Assembly: GCF_009834345.1 (NCBI RefSeq)
Contig: NZ_CP035042.1
Location: forward strand, 3,968,001-4,032,000
From: Billgrantia tianxiuensis
GTDB lineage: Bacteria > Pseudomonadota > Gammaproteobacteria > Pseudomonadales > Halomonadaceae
Length of the DNA: 64,000 bases
Reading direction: 5' to 3'
Positions 53,003 to 60,871 of the stretch are shown here, in pieces (the stretch's first letter is position 1; every line of letters starts with the position of its first letter). The notes under the pieces are model-generated. The model was not told the origin of the DNA. It searched no databases and worked only from the letters and a program-made list of their open reading frames with translations. Both the position numbers and the translations under genes were made by a program.

Positions 53003-54277
53003 CTAATAGACCAGCCAAACCAAGCCCATGGAGATCCACGGCAGGTAGGTGATCGCCACCAGGCAAGCCAGCACCACCAGCACGAAACGCGCCAGCCAGG
53101 GCAGCATCTGGTCGATGGATATTCTCGCCACCGCACAGGCGGCAAACAGATTGACGCCCAGCGGCGGGGTAATCATGCCGAGAGCCAGGTTGACCACCAT
53201 GATCAGGCCAAAGTGCACCGGATGGACGCCGAACTGCATGGCGATCGGCGTGAGAATCGGCGCCAGCACCAGAATGGCGGCGGAGGTTTCTATGAACATG
53301 CCGACGAGCAGCAGCAGCACGTTGACCGCCAGCAGGAAGGTCATCGGGCTGTCGAACACCTGGGTAACCCAGCCGGCGATATGGCCCGGCAGGCCGGTGC
53401 GGCTGATCAGGAAGCTGAACAGCGAGGCGGCGGCAATAATCAGCATCACCGCAGCCGTCGAGATCACGCTCTGGCGCAGGATCGGCCACAGGTCGGCGGC
53501 CTTCAGCTCGCGGTAGTAGAACCCGCCGACCAGCAGGGCGTAGAACACCGCCACCGCCGACGCCTCGGTGGGGGTGAACACGCCACCGTAGATCCCGCCG
53601 ATCACCACCACCGGCATCAGCAGTGCCGCCCAGGCGCGCTTGAAGGAGACCACGAAGCTGGTGCTGTCCTTGTGATCCTCTAGGCCGTAGCCGCGCACCT
53701 TGCAGAACAGGTAGAGAAACAGGATCAGCGCCATGCCGATCAGCAATCCCGGCCCCACGCCGGCCAGGAACAGCTGACCGATGGAGGTGTCGGTGCTGAC
53801 GCCGAACAGGATCAACGGGATCGACGGCGGGATCAGCACGCCGAGTTCCGCCGAAGAGGCCTGGATCGAGGCCGCCAGCGGCTTGGGGTAGCCGTGGCGC
53901 ACCATCGCCGGGATCAGGATGGCGCCGATGGCGAAGGTGGTCGCCACGCTGGAGCCGGACACGGCGGCAAACATCATGCAGGTCAGCACGCAAGTCATCG
54001 CCAGGCCGCCCTGCACGCCGCCGACAATCGACTTGGCCAGATCCACCAGCCGCTGGGAGATGCCGCCCGCCGCCATCAGGTTGCCGGCGAGAATGAAGAA
54101 CGGGATCGCCATCAGCGGGAACTTGTCGATGCCGATGAACATCTGCTGCGGCACCAGCAGCAGCGGTAGCCGGGTGAAGAACTCGATGCCGATGATCGAA
54201 GCCAGCATGATCGATACGGCAATCGGCACACCGAAGGCGAACAGGATGATCAGCGACAGGCCGATGACCAGGTTCAT
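53003..54277 (-). CDS. dctM: TRAP transporter large permease DctM (carrier 3)
   Basis: This 424-residue large TRAP subunit has intact signatures (FPLMAIPFFILAGNLMAAGG, SGSSVATTFAIGAILIPAMV, VLIPPSIPLILFGV, GMITPPLGVNLFAACAVARI). It overlaps dctQ by 4 bp. It belongs to the tetronate operon, so L-threonate, D-erythronate or another four-carbon sugar acid is the likely cargo by context. It shows that the frameshifted DctM at 16185 has two intact relatives here with which to compare. Confidence 0.95.
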   Translation of the reverse strand: MNLVIGLSLIILFAFGVPIAVSIMLASIIGIEFFTRLPLLLVPQQMFIGIDKFPLMAIPFFILAGNLMAAGGISQRLVDLAKSIVGGVQGGLAMTCVLTCMMFAAVSGSSVATTFAIGAILIPAMVRHGYPKPLAASIQASSAELGVLIPPSIPLILFGVSTDTSIGQLFLAGVGPGLLIGMALILFLYLFCKVRGYGLEDHKDSTSFVVSFKRAWAALLMPVVVIGGIYGGVFTPTEASAVAVFYALLVGGFYYRELKAADLWPILRQSVISTAAVMLIIAAASLFSFLISRTGLPGHIAGWVTQVFDSPMTFLLAVNVLLLLVGMFIETSAAILVLAPILTPIAMQFGVHPVHFGLIMVVNLALGMITPPLGVNLFAACAVARISIDQMLPWLARFVLVVLACLVAITYLPWISMGLVWLVY

Positions 54278-54861
54278 GGGCGTGTCCCTCCACGACGGGG
54301 GGCATCGGTGCTTTCGGGCATCGTCTGCCTCGGGTCGTGCATTTCCACTTCCGGCGAGGCGTCGCCCAGGTCGGGGCCAAGCGCTTCACGCCCGCTGAGC
54401 TGCGCCAGGAGTCGCGCCAGCACCGCCACCATGGCGAAACCGGCGCCAACGGGGATCGCAGCATAGGCGTAGGCCATGGAGACGTTCATGCCTGACATGG
54501 TCTGGTTGCTGACCCGCTGGGTCATTAGGATGCCGAAGTGGATCAGTACCGCCAGCACCAGCAGGCAGCACAGCACGATGGCGACCTCCAGCACCGGCAC
54601 CAGGCGCCCCGGCACCACCTTGTAGATCGCTTCCACGGCCATCATGTAGCCGCCGCGGAAGGTCGCGGCGGCCGCCATGAACACGCACCAGATCATTGCC
54701 GTGCGTGCCGCCACCTCCGACCAGGTGGAGGGCGCATTGAACACGAACCGGGTCAGTACCTGATAGAAGCTGAAGGAGACCGACACCACCAGCATGACCA
54801 CCGCGACCGCCATGGCCAGGCGCGTCAACTGACGTTCGAAACGAAGAAACAGGTCCACCAT
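54274..54861 (-). CDS. dctQ: TRAP transporter small permease DctQ (carrier 3)
   Basis: This 195-residue small TRAP subunit has four helices between about residues 15 and 155 (MAVAVVMLVVSVSFSFYQVL; FVFNAPSTWSEVAARTAMIW; RGGYMMAVEAIYKVVPG). A polar tail of about 35 residues (PEVEMHDPRQTMPESTDA) follows. It overlaps dctM by 4 bp and follows dctP after a hairpin-containing gap. Confidence 0.92.
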   Translation of the reverse strand: MVDLFLRFERQLTRLAMAVAVVMLVVSVSFSFYQVLTRFVFNAPSTWSEVAARTAMIWCVFMAAAATFRGGYMMAVEAIYKVVPGRLVPVLEVAIVLCCLLVLAVLIHFGILMTQRVSNQTMSGMNVSMAYAYAAIPVGAGFAMVAVLARLLAQLSGREALGPDLGDASPEVEMHDPRQTMPESTDAPRRGGTRP

Positions 54862-54880
54862 GAGCGCAAGATTCCTGCTG

Positions 54881-54911
54881 GCATGTCCCCGGCATCACGC
54901 CGAGGACATGC
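54881..54911 (-). terminator. Hairpin between dctP and dctQ (carrier 3)
   Basis: GCATGTCC and GGACATGC form an 8-bp outer stem with an inner CGGC/GCCG stem, in the 73-bp gap between dctP and dctQ. No U tract is present. Confidence 0.5.
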
Positions 54912-54934
54912 ATGGAGATTTAGCGTGAGGAGCC

Positions 54935-55933
54935 TCAACAGCTACTGGCCTTCTCCTGCACCCTCTCCAGCATCTCGCTGCCATGCTGGTTGGTGAAGAT
55001 CTCGTAGGCCGGCTCCACGGCCTGCTGGAAGGGGCCGATGTCGATCTCCGTGTTGACCGTCATGCCGTTCTCGCGCAGCAGTGCCACGCCCTCCTCTTCC
55101 AGGCGCGACACTTCGGCGCGGGTCGCCTCGGCGGAGGCGCGGGCGGCTTCGCGGAACCACCCGCGCTCCTCGTCGCTGAGCCCGTCGAGCAGCAGCGGCG
55201 AACCCAGCACGGCGGCCGGCGAATAGACGTGGCCGGTCAGCGAGAGGTGATCCTGCACTTCCCAGAAGTTGGTGGCGACGATCACCGTGATGGGGTTTTC
55301 CTGGCCATCCACGGTACCTTGCTGCAGCGCCGTGAACAGCTCCGGGAAGGCCATCGGCGTGGGTCGCGCACCCAACTGGCGAAACGCTTCCTGGTGCACC
55401 TCGTTTTCCATGGTGCGTACCCGCAGCCCTTCGGCGTCGGCGGGGCTGGTCACTTCACGACGGCTGTTGGTGAGGTGGCGAAAGCCATTTTCCGACCAGG
55501 CCAGGCCGACCAGGTCGTGGTTGCTCATCTTCTCCAGCAGCTCGTCGCCGATCTCGCTGTCGAGCACGCAGCGCGCCTGGTCGTAGTTCTCGAACAGGAA
55601 CGGCAGGTCGAGCACGTAGGTTTCCGGCACGAAGTTGCCGAGCGGGCCGGTAGAGGTGATGACGACATCGACGGTGCCGATCTGCAGGCCCTCGATCATC
55701 TCCCGCTCGCCGCCCAGCGCGCCGGAAGCATACTCATTGACCACGAAGGCCCCGTCGCTGAGTTCTTCCAGCGTCTCCTTGAAGGCCTGGGCGCCCACGG
55801 CATAGTGGGAGGTGGAGGAGAGCGTATGCCCCAGGCTGACCTCCTGGGCCGCCTGGGCGTTGACCGCCATCGCAGCGGCACTGATACCACCGATGGCAAC
55901 CGTCAGGGCATGGCGTACGAACTGCATTTTCAT
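54935..55933 (-). CDS. dctP: TRAP transporter periplasmic binding protein DctP (carrier 3)
   Basis: This 332-residue receptor has a signal peptide of about 28 residues ending NAQA-AQE. It then has VSLGHTLSSTSHYAVGAQAF, YASGALGGEREMIEGLQIGT, ENGFRHLTNSRREVTSPADA, GLRVRTMENEVHQEAFRQLG with the ligand arginine, and TVDGQENPITVI. The start at 55933 has AGAGGA 7 nt upstream. Its place directly after denD in the tetronate operon makes a four-carbon sugar acid the probable ligand. Confidence 0.93.
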   Translation of the reverse strand: MKMQFVRHALTVAIGGISAAAMAVNAQAAQEVSLGHTLSSTSHYAVGAQAFKETLEELSDGAFVVNEYASGALGGEREMIEGLQIGTVDVVITSTGPLGNFVPETYVLDLPFLFENYDQARCVLDSEIGDELLEKMSNHDLVGLAWSENGFRHLTNSRREVTSPADAEGLRVRTMENEVHQEAFRQLGARPTPMAFPELFTALQQGTVDGQENPITVIVATNFWEVQDHLSLTGHVYSPAAVLGSPLLLDGLSDEERGWFREAARASAEATRAEVSRLEEEGVALLRENGMTVNTEIDIGPFQQAVEPAYEIFTNQHGSEMLERVQEKASSC

Positions 55934-56000
55934 TGTTGTATCCTCTTCGTCGTGAAACACCTTGGTTGTAATTGGCGACTTGTGTGCCGCTCTCTTCTAG

Positions 56001-56966
56001 CTAGCCGCGCTCGTCGAGGAACGCCTCGACGATCTCACGCAGGCTGCGATCGCCGCTGAAGCCCAGCTCCCGCGCACGGCGAGTCTCGAAGCGGGCCGGC
56101 CAGCTGGCGACGATCGCCTCGACCTGCGGGTCGCGTTCATGGCGCACTCGCGCCAAGGCCTCATCCCCTGCCACCTGGCGCAGGGTTTCCAGCATCTCGG
56201 CCACGCTGACGGTGATACCGGGCAACATGAAGGCGCGAAATGGTGCCAGCGTCTCGCCCGCCACCTCGGCAGCGTGCACCAGTGCCTCGATCACCTTGCC
56301 TGGCGACATCACGAACATGGTCAGCTCGGTGGGTACGGGGCACACGGCCTCCTCGCCGTTGAGCGGCTCACGCAGAATGCTGGAGGCGAAGCTCGAGGCA
56401 GCGGCGTTGGGCCGCCCGGGGCGCACGATGATGGTCGGCAGGCGCAGCACGCAGCCATCGACCAGGCCGCGTCGGCTGTAGTCGTTGATCAACAGCTCGC
56501 ACATCGCCTTCTGGGTGCCGTAGGAGTTCTGTGGCTGCAGCGCGGTCATGTCGTCCAGCACCGCGGGCAGTTCGCCGCCATAGGCCGCCACCGAACTGGC
56601 CATCACCAAGCGGGTGGTGTTCAGCCCACGTTCACGGCAGCCCTCGAGCAGCAGCCGGGTGGCGTCGAAATTGACCCGCATGCCGAGTTCCAGGTCCGCC
56701 TCGGCGGCGGAGCTGACCACCGCCGCCAGGTGATAGATCACGCGTGGACGTGCATCGAGCACGATGTCGATCTCACCGGGCTCGGTGATGTCCATGGCCA
56801 GAGATTCGACATCGACCTCTCCAGGGTCGGCGGGCAGCGGAGCCTCGTCCTGGTCGATCAACGTCAGGCGGTGAATGGGTTGGCCCTGGAGTTCGCCGCG
56901 CGCCAGCAGGCGGGCGACGAGGCGTTGGCCGAGGAAGCCGGCGGCGCCGGTGATGACGATATGCAT
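56001..56966 (-). CDS. denD: D-erythronate dehydrogenase DenD
   Basis: This 321-residue extended short-chain dehydrogenase has the NAD motif ITGAAGFLGQRLVARLL at the N-terminus, ASSVAAYGG and the catalytic Tyr-xxx-Lys in SYGTQKAMCELL (about residue 150). DenD oxidises D-erythronate at C2 for the tetronate pathway. Length, the LRLPTIIVRPGRPNAAASSF segment and its position next to otnI/otnC/otnK support this role over a generic UDP-sugar epimerase. The start at 56966 is preceded by an ACAACGACAA-type leader and GAGAC. Confidence 0.9.
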   Translation of the reverse strand: MHIVITGAAGFLGQRLVARLLARGELQGQPIHRLTLIDQDEAPLPADPGEVDVESLAMDITEPGEIDIVLDARPRVIYHLAAVVSSAAEADLELGMRVNFDATRLLLEGCRERGLNTTRLVMASSVAAYGGELPAVLDDMTALQPQNSYGTQKAMCELLINDYSRRGLVDGCVLRLPTIIVRPGRPNAAASSFASSILREPLNGEEAVCPVPTELTMFVMSPGKVIEALVHAAEVAGETLAPFRAFMLPGITVSVAEMLETLRQVAGDEALARVRHERDPQVEAIVASWPARFETRRARELGFSGDRSLREIVEAFLDERG

Positions 56967-57019
56967 GGGTCTCGTGTCCGTTTTGTCGTTGTCGTTGTGT
57001 TGTCGAGCGAACCGGCCGA

Positions 57020-57814
57020 TCAGCCCGCAAGCCCGTAGTCGCGTCCCCAGGACAGGCCCTCGCGTGTGCCCGCCGCAGGGCGGTACTCGCAGCCGACCCA
57101 CCCTGCATAACCGAGCCGCTCGAGCTGGGCGAAGATAGCCGGATAATGCACCTCGCCGACATTCGGTTCGTGGCGCTCCGGCACGCCGGCGATCTGGACA
57201 TGGGCAATGGCGGAGAACTGCCGCTCGAGGTGGCGGATCAGGTCGCCCTCCATGATCTGGCAGTGGTAGAAATCGAACTGCAGTCTGAGGTTGTCGGCGC
57301 CTACCTCCTCGAGCACCGCCATGGCCTGGTCCTGGCGCGAAAGAAAGTAGCCCGGCATGTCGCGGGTGTTGATCGGCTCGATCAGCACCTCGCGCCCCAG
57401 CCTGGCAGCCTCGGCGGCGGCAAAGCGCAGGTTCTCCACGTAGGTGGCACGGTGGGCGGCCAGGGTGTCGCTGTCGGCGCTTTCCGGCAGCCGCCCGGCC
57501 ATGGCATGCAGGCGTGGACAGCCCAGCGCCTCGGCATAGCGCAGCGCCTCGATCACCCCATCGCGAAACTCCGCCTCGCGCCCGGGCAGGCTGGCCAGGC
57601 CGCGCTCACCGGCCTGCCAGTCACCCGGCGGCATGTTGAACAGCACCTGCTCGACGCCGCTCTCCCGTAGTGCGCTTGCCAGCGCCTCGGGGGCGTGAGC
57701 ATAGGGGAACAGGTACTCCACGCCGCGAAAGCCCGCGTCGGCCGCCGCCTGGAAGCGGTCGAGGAAGTCGTGCTCGGTGAACAGCATGCTGAGATTGGCG
57801 GCCAGTCGTATCAT
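57020..57814 (-). CDS. otnI: 2-oxo-tetronate isomerase OtnI
   Basis: This 264-residue TIM-barrel isomerase of the hydroxypyruvate isomerase-like family has [40 protein letters not shown], the metal-ligand Glu in [31 protein letters not shown] and the C-terminal [18 protein letters not shown]. OtnI moves the keto group of 2-oxo-tetronate to C3 so that the kinase and decarboxylase can act. It is located between otnC and denD. Confidence 0.92.
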   Translation of the reverse strand: MIRLAANLSMLFTEHDFLDRFQAAADAGFRGVEYLFPYAHAPEALASALRESGVEQVLFNMPPGDWQAGERGLASLPGREAEFRDGVIEALRYAEALGCPRLHAMAGRLPESADSDTLAAHRATYVENLRFAAAEAARLGREVLIEPINTRDMPGYFLSRQDQAMAVLEEVGADNLRLQFDFYHCQIMEGDLIRHLERQFSAIAHVQIAGVPERHEPNVGEVHYPAIFAQLERLGYAGWVGCEYRPAAGTREGLSWGRDYGLAG

Positions 57815-57850
57815 CGCTCGTGTCTCGTGTCCTTGGGTCGTGTAGCGGCG

Positions 57851-58498
57851 TCAGTCACGGGGAAAACGGGCCTCGAGTTCAGCGACCTGCTCGGGCGTCA
57901 GCCCGCGCGGATTGTGGCCGCGCAGCAGCAGGTAGAGCTTGGCGGTCTCCTCCAGCTCCTCGGTGGCGTAGACCGCCGCCTCCAGGTTCTTGCCCGCCAC
58001 CACCGGACCGTGGTTGGCCAGCAGTACCGCGCTGTGCTTGCCGGCCAGGCCGCGCACGGCATCGCCCAATGCCGGATCGCCAGGTATGTGGTAGGGCACC
58101 AGGGGCAGGCGCCCCACCCGCATCACATAGTAGGCGGTCAGTGGCGGAATGCAGTCGCAGGGGTCGATATCGGGCAGGCAGGACACCGCCACCGAGTGCG
58201 TCGAATGCAGATGCACGATGGCGCCGGACTGCGGCCGCTCGTCGTACATGGCACGGTGCAGGAAGCTCTCCTTGGTCGGCGCGTCGCCGTCGAGCAGGCG
58301 CCCGTCACGGTCGAGGCGCGAGATACGCGCCGGGTCGAGCCGCCCCAGGCAGGCATTGGTCGGCGTCATCAGCCAGCCGCCATCGTCCAGGCGCACGCTG
58401 ATATTGCCGCTCGAGCCCATGGTCAGGCCGCGGTCGAACAGCGACTTGCCAAGCGTGGCGATCTGCTCGCGCAGGCGATTCGCGTCGTGGACGCTCAT
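57851..58498 (-). CDS. otnC: 3-oxo-tetronate 4-phosphate decarboxylase OtnC
   Basis: This 215-residue class II aldolase-fold enzyme splits CO2 from 3-oxo-tetronate 4-phosphate to give dihydroxyacetone phosphate. Zinc ligands are visible in IVHLHSTHSVAVS (His-x-His) and LLANHGPVVAG, and the phosphate-binding TMGSSGNISVRLDDGG lies near residue 30. Its start overlaps the otnK stop by 4 bp. The length is normal for OtnC and shorter than fuculose aldolases with extensions. Confidence 0.92.
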   Translation of the reverse strand: MSVHDANRLREQIATLGKSLFDRGLTMGSSGNISVRLDDGGWLMTPTNACLGRLDPARISRLDRDGRLLDGDAPTKESFLHRAMYDERPQSGAIVHLHSTHSVAVSCLPDIDPCDCIPPLTAYYVMRVGRLPLVPYHIPGDPALGDAVRGLAGKHSAVLLANHGPVVAGKNLEAAVYATEELEETAKLYLLLRGHNPRGLTPEQVAELEARFPRD

Positions 58499-59796
58499 GG
58501 CAGCACCTCGAAAGCACGCAGGAAGAAGTCCTCACCGCCGAAGTTGCCCGACTTCAGCGCCAGCGACAGTGGCGCCTCGTGTTCGGCAAGCGTGGTCTGG
58601 GTCCAGGGCACGCCGGGGTCGATCTGCTCGCCGATACGCAGGGCACGCACGCCCAGCGCCGAGACCACGGCACCGGAACTCTCGCCGCCGGCCACCACCA
58701 ACCGCCCCACCCCCTCATCGACCAGCGCCACCGCCAGCTCCCCCAAGGCCTGCTCGACCAGCTCGCCGGCACGCTCGCGGCCCAGCGCCTGCTGCGCCCG
58801 ACTCACGCGCTCGGCCTCGGCCGAGGCATAGACCAACACCGGACGCCCACCGGCCAGGTGGCGGCGGGCGAACGCCAGCGCCTGGCGCAGGTGCTCGGGC
58901 CCCTGGGCCAGCATCAGCGGGTCGAGGGGAAAGCCGGGAAAGCGCGTGAGAAAGGCATCGACCTGGGCCAGGGTGGCGCGCGAGCAGCTACCCGAAAGCA
59001 CCAGGGCGCTACCCGAAGCCGGCGCCAGGGCTCCTGCCGCCGAGACCTCCCCCAACCAGCCACGATGACGATACTGGGCCGGCAATGCCTGGCCCAGCCC
59101 CGAGCCACCGGAAACTAGCGGCAGGTCGACCGTCGCTTCCGCCAGCACCGCCAGATCGTTGCGATCCAGGGTGTCGCAGATCACCTGACGCACCCCCTGC
59201 CCGGTCAATTCCTCGAGCTGCCTGCTGACGGCAGGGGCGCCCTGGGCCAATGTCGACCACGGCAGCAAGCCCACGGGATACCGGCTCTGGCGCGACAGTA
59301 CCCGCACCAGATCGGCATCGCGCATGGGCGTGAGCGGATGGTGCTGCATGCCGCTCTCGCTGAGCAGACGGTCGCCGACGAACAGATGGCCCTGATAGAC
59401 GGTGCGGCCGTTGGCCGGGAAGGCCGGCACCATCACGGTGAACGGCGCCTCGAGACGCTCCAGCAAGGCCTCGCTGACAGGGCCGATATTGCCCTCATCG
59501 GTGGAGTCGAAAGTAGAGCAATACTTGAAATAGAGCTGGCGAGCCCCCTCGGCGCGCAGCCATTCCAGCGCCCGTAGCGAATCGCGAACGGCCTCTGCCG
59601 GCGGGCACGAGCGCGATTTCAGCGCAATCACCACCGCGTCGATCTCGTCCGTTCCTTCGACCAACTCACCCAGCCCCTGCCCGGGTACGCCGATCAGCTG
59701 CACGCAGCGCATGCCGCCGCGCACCAGGTTGTTGGCCAGGTCGGTGGCTCCGGTGAAGTCGTCGGCAATGGCGCCCAGCACGACCGCCATGTTCAC
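58495..59796 (-). CDS. otnK: 3-oxo-tetronate kinase OtnK (DUF1537 four-carbon acid sugar kinase)
   Basis: This 433-residue (431 from the second start) kinase phosphorylates 3-oxo-tetronate at O4. The N-terminal domain shows LGAIADDFTGATDLANNLVR and the C-terminal nucleotide-binding domain LVVAGGESSGAVVSALGV. The start is ATG 59790 or GTG 59796. The region in front is where the ltnD frame is in doubt: in the corrected reading the ltnD stop (59793-59795) overlaps this start region. The C-terminus overlaps otnC by 4 bp. Confidence 0.93.
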   Translation of the reverse strand: MNMAVVLGAIADDFTGATDLANNLVRGGMRCVQLIGVPGQGLGELVEGTDEIDAVVIALKSRSCPPAEAVRDSLRALEWLRAEGARQLYFKYCSTFDSTDEGNIGPVSEALLERLEAPFTVMVPAFPANGRTVYQGHLFVGDRLLSESGMQHHPLTPMRDADLVRVLSRQSRYPVGLLPWSTLAQGAPAVSRQLEELTGQGVRQVICDTLDRNDLAVLAEATVDLPLVSGGSGLGQALPAQYRHRGWLGEVSAAGALAPASGSALVLSGSCSRATLAQVDAFLTRFPGFPLDPLMLAQGPEHLRQALAFARRHLAGGRPVLVYASAEAERVSRAQQALGRERAGELVEQALGELAVALVDEGVGRLVVAGGESSGAVVSALGVRALRIGEQIDPGVPWTQTTLAEHEAPLSLALKSGNFGGEDFFLRAFEVLP

Positions 59797-60721
59797 TGCC
59801 CCCGTCGTTGGCCGCCTCGGGCAAGGCGATACCGGAAAGGCGCTGATAGACCTTGATCACCGCCGAGTCGTCCTCGCGACCGAAGCCGGCGCCCCTGGCG
59901 GCGGTGAACTGCTGCAGGGCGCTGGCAGCGATGGGCGTGGTCATGGCCAGCTCGCGGCCGGTCTCGTGCACGATATTGAGATCCTTGACGAAGATGTCCA
60001 CCGCCGAGAGCGGGGTGTAGTCGCCTTCGAGGATGTGCGGCACGCGATTCTCGAACATCCAGGAATTGCCGGCGGATTGGGTGATCACCTCATACACGCG
60101 GCGCGGCTCCAGGCCCATGCGAATACCCAGCGCCACCGCTTCGGCAGCGGCGGCGATATGCACCCCGGCGAGCAGCTGATTGACCAGCTTCATGCTCGAG
60201 CCGATACCGGGCGAATCGCCCAGCCGATGGACGGTCGCGGCCATGGCGTCGAGCACCGGGCCGGCCTTGGCGAAGGCCTCCTCGCTACCCGATGCCATGA
60301 CCGAGAGCTGGCCCGCCCGGGCCTTGACCGCACCGCCGCTGATCGGGGCATCGAGCATCAGCAGATCGCGCTCGGCCAAGCGTGCCCCCAACCGCTCGGC
60401 CAGGCTCGGCGCCACGGTAGCGCACTGAATCACCAGCCCACCCGGCGCCAGGGCGTAAGCGAGTCCCTGCTCGCCGAACAGCACCTGCTCGACCTGAGCG
60501 GCATTGACCACCACGACCAGCACCACGTCGCACTGCTCGGCCAGCTCGGCGGGGTTGGCCGCGCAGCGCCCGCCGACACCCTCGAAGGCACGACGTGCCG
60601 CTGCGGACACGTCGCAGCCCACGACCGTCAGGCCGCGCTCGTGCAATGCAGTCGCCGACCCCAGGCCCATCGCACCGAGGCCGATGACACCTACTCGCGG
60701 CTTGGTCGTGCTGTCGCTCAC
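59666..60721 (-). CDS. ltnD: L-threonate dehydrogenase LtnD (C-terminus probably misread)
   Basis: This beta-hydroxyacid dehydrogenase oxidises L-threonate at C2. Motifs are GVIGLGAMGLGSATALHERG (NAD), DAPISGGAVKARAGQLSVMA (substrate loop) and GIGSSMKLVNQLLAG (catalytic Lys). The GTG at 60721 has GGGAGG 6 nt upstream. As read, the protein is 351 residues and its last 45 or so (SEHGGRAGRHCRRLHRSHRP onward) run out of frame inside otnK. One extra C in the run 59799-59803 would end it at TGA 59793-59795 with 309 residues, the usual length, right at the otnK start. It is the first gene of the tetronate operon, divergent from the LacI-type regulator. Confidence 0.9.
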   Translation of the reverse strand: MSDSTTKPRVGVIGLGAMGLGSATALHERGLTVVGCDVSAAARRAFEGVGGRCAANPAELAEQCDVVLVVVVNAAQVEQVLFGEQGLAYALAPGGLVIQCATVAPSLAERLGARLAERDLLMLDAPISGGAVKARAGQLSVMASGSEEAFAKAGPVLDAMAATVHRLGDSPGIGSSMKLVNQLLAGVHIAAAAEAVALGIRMGLEPRRVYEVITQSAGNSWMFENRVPHILEGDYTPLSAVDIFVKDLNIVHETGRELAMTTPIAASALQQFTAARGAGFGREDDSAVIKVYQRLSGIALPEAANDGGSEHGGRAGRHCRRLHRSHRPGQQPGARRHALRAADRRTRAGAG

Positions 60722-60788
60722 CTGCTGCCTCCCGCCGCCGTGCGGCCTCGCGTTACCCATCGATGACGTTAAGCCAGTGACAATCACC

Positions 60789-60817
60789 TGTTAGCGCTAT
60801 CATGTTAGCGCTAACAT
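60789..60817. promoter_or_regulatory. Tandem LacI/GntR-type operators of the tetronate operon
   Basis: ATGTTAGCGCTAACAT (60802-60817) is a perfect 16-bp palindrome of the kind bound by LacI/GalR proteins of the gluconate-repressor group. TGTTAGCGCTAT (60789-60800) is a second, imperfect copy centred 14 bp away. Both lie between the divergent ltnD and regulator genes. Confidence 0.85.
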
Positions 60818-60871
60818 GGTTGTAGATGATTTAATGGAGCCCAGCAAGAAGGCGCCAGGAGGATGCGACCA

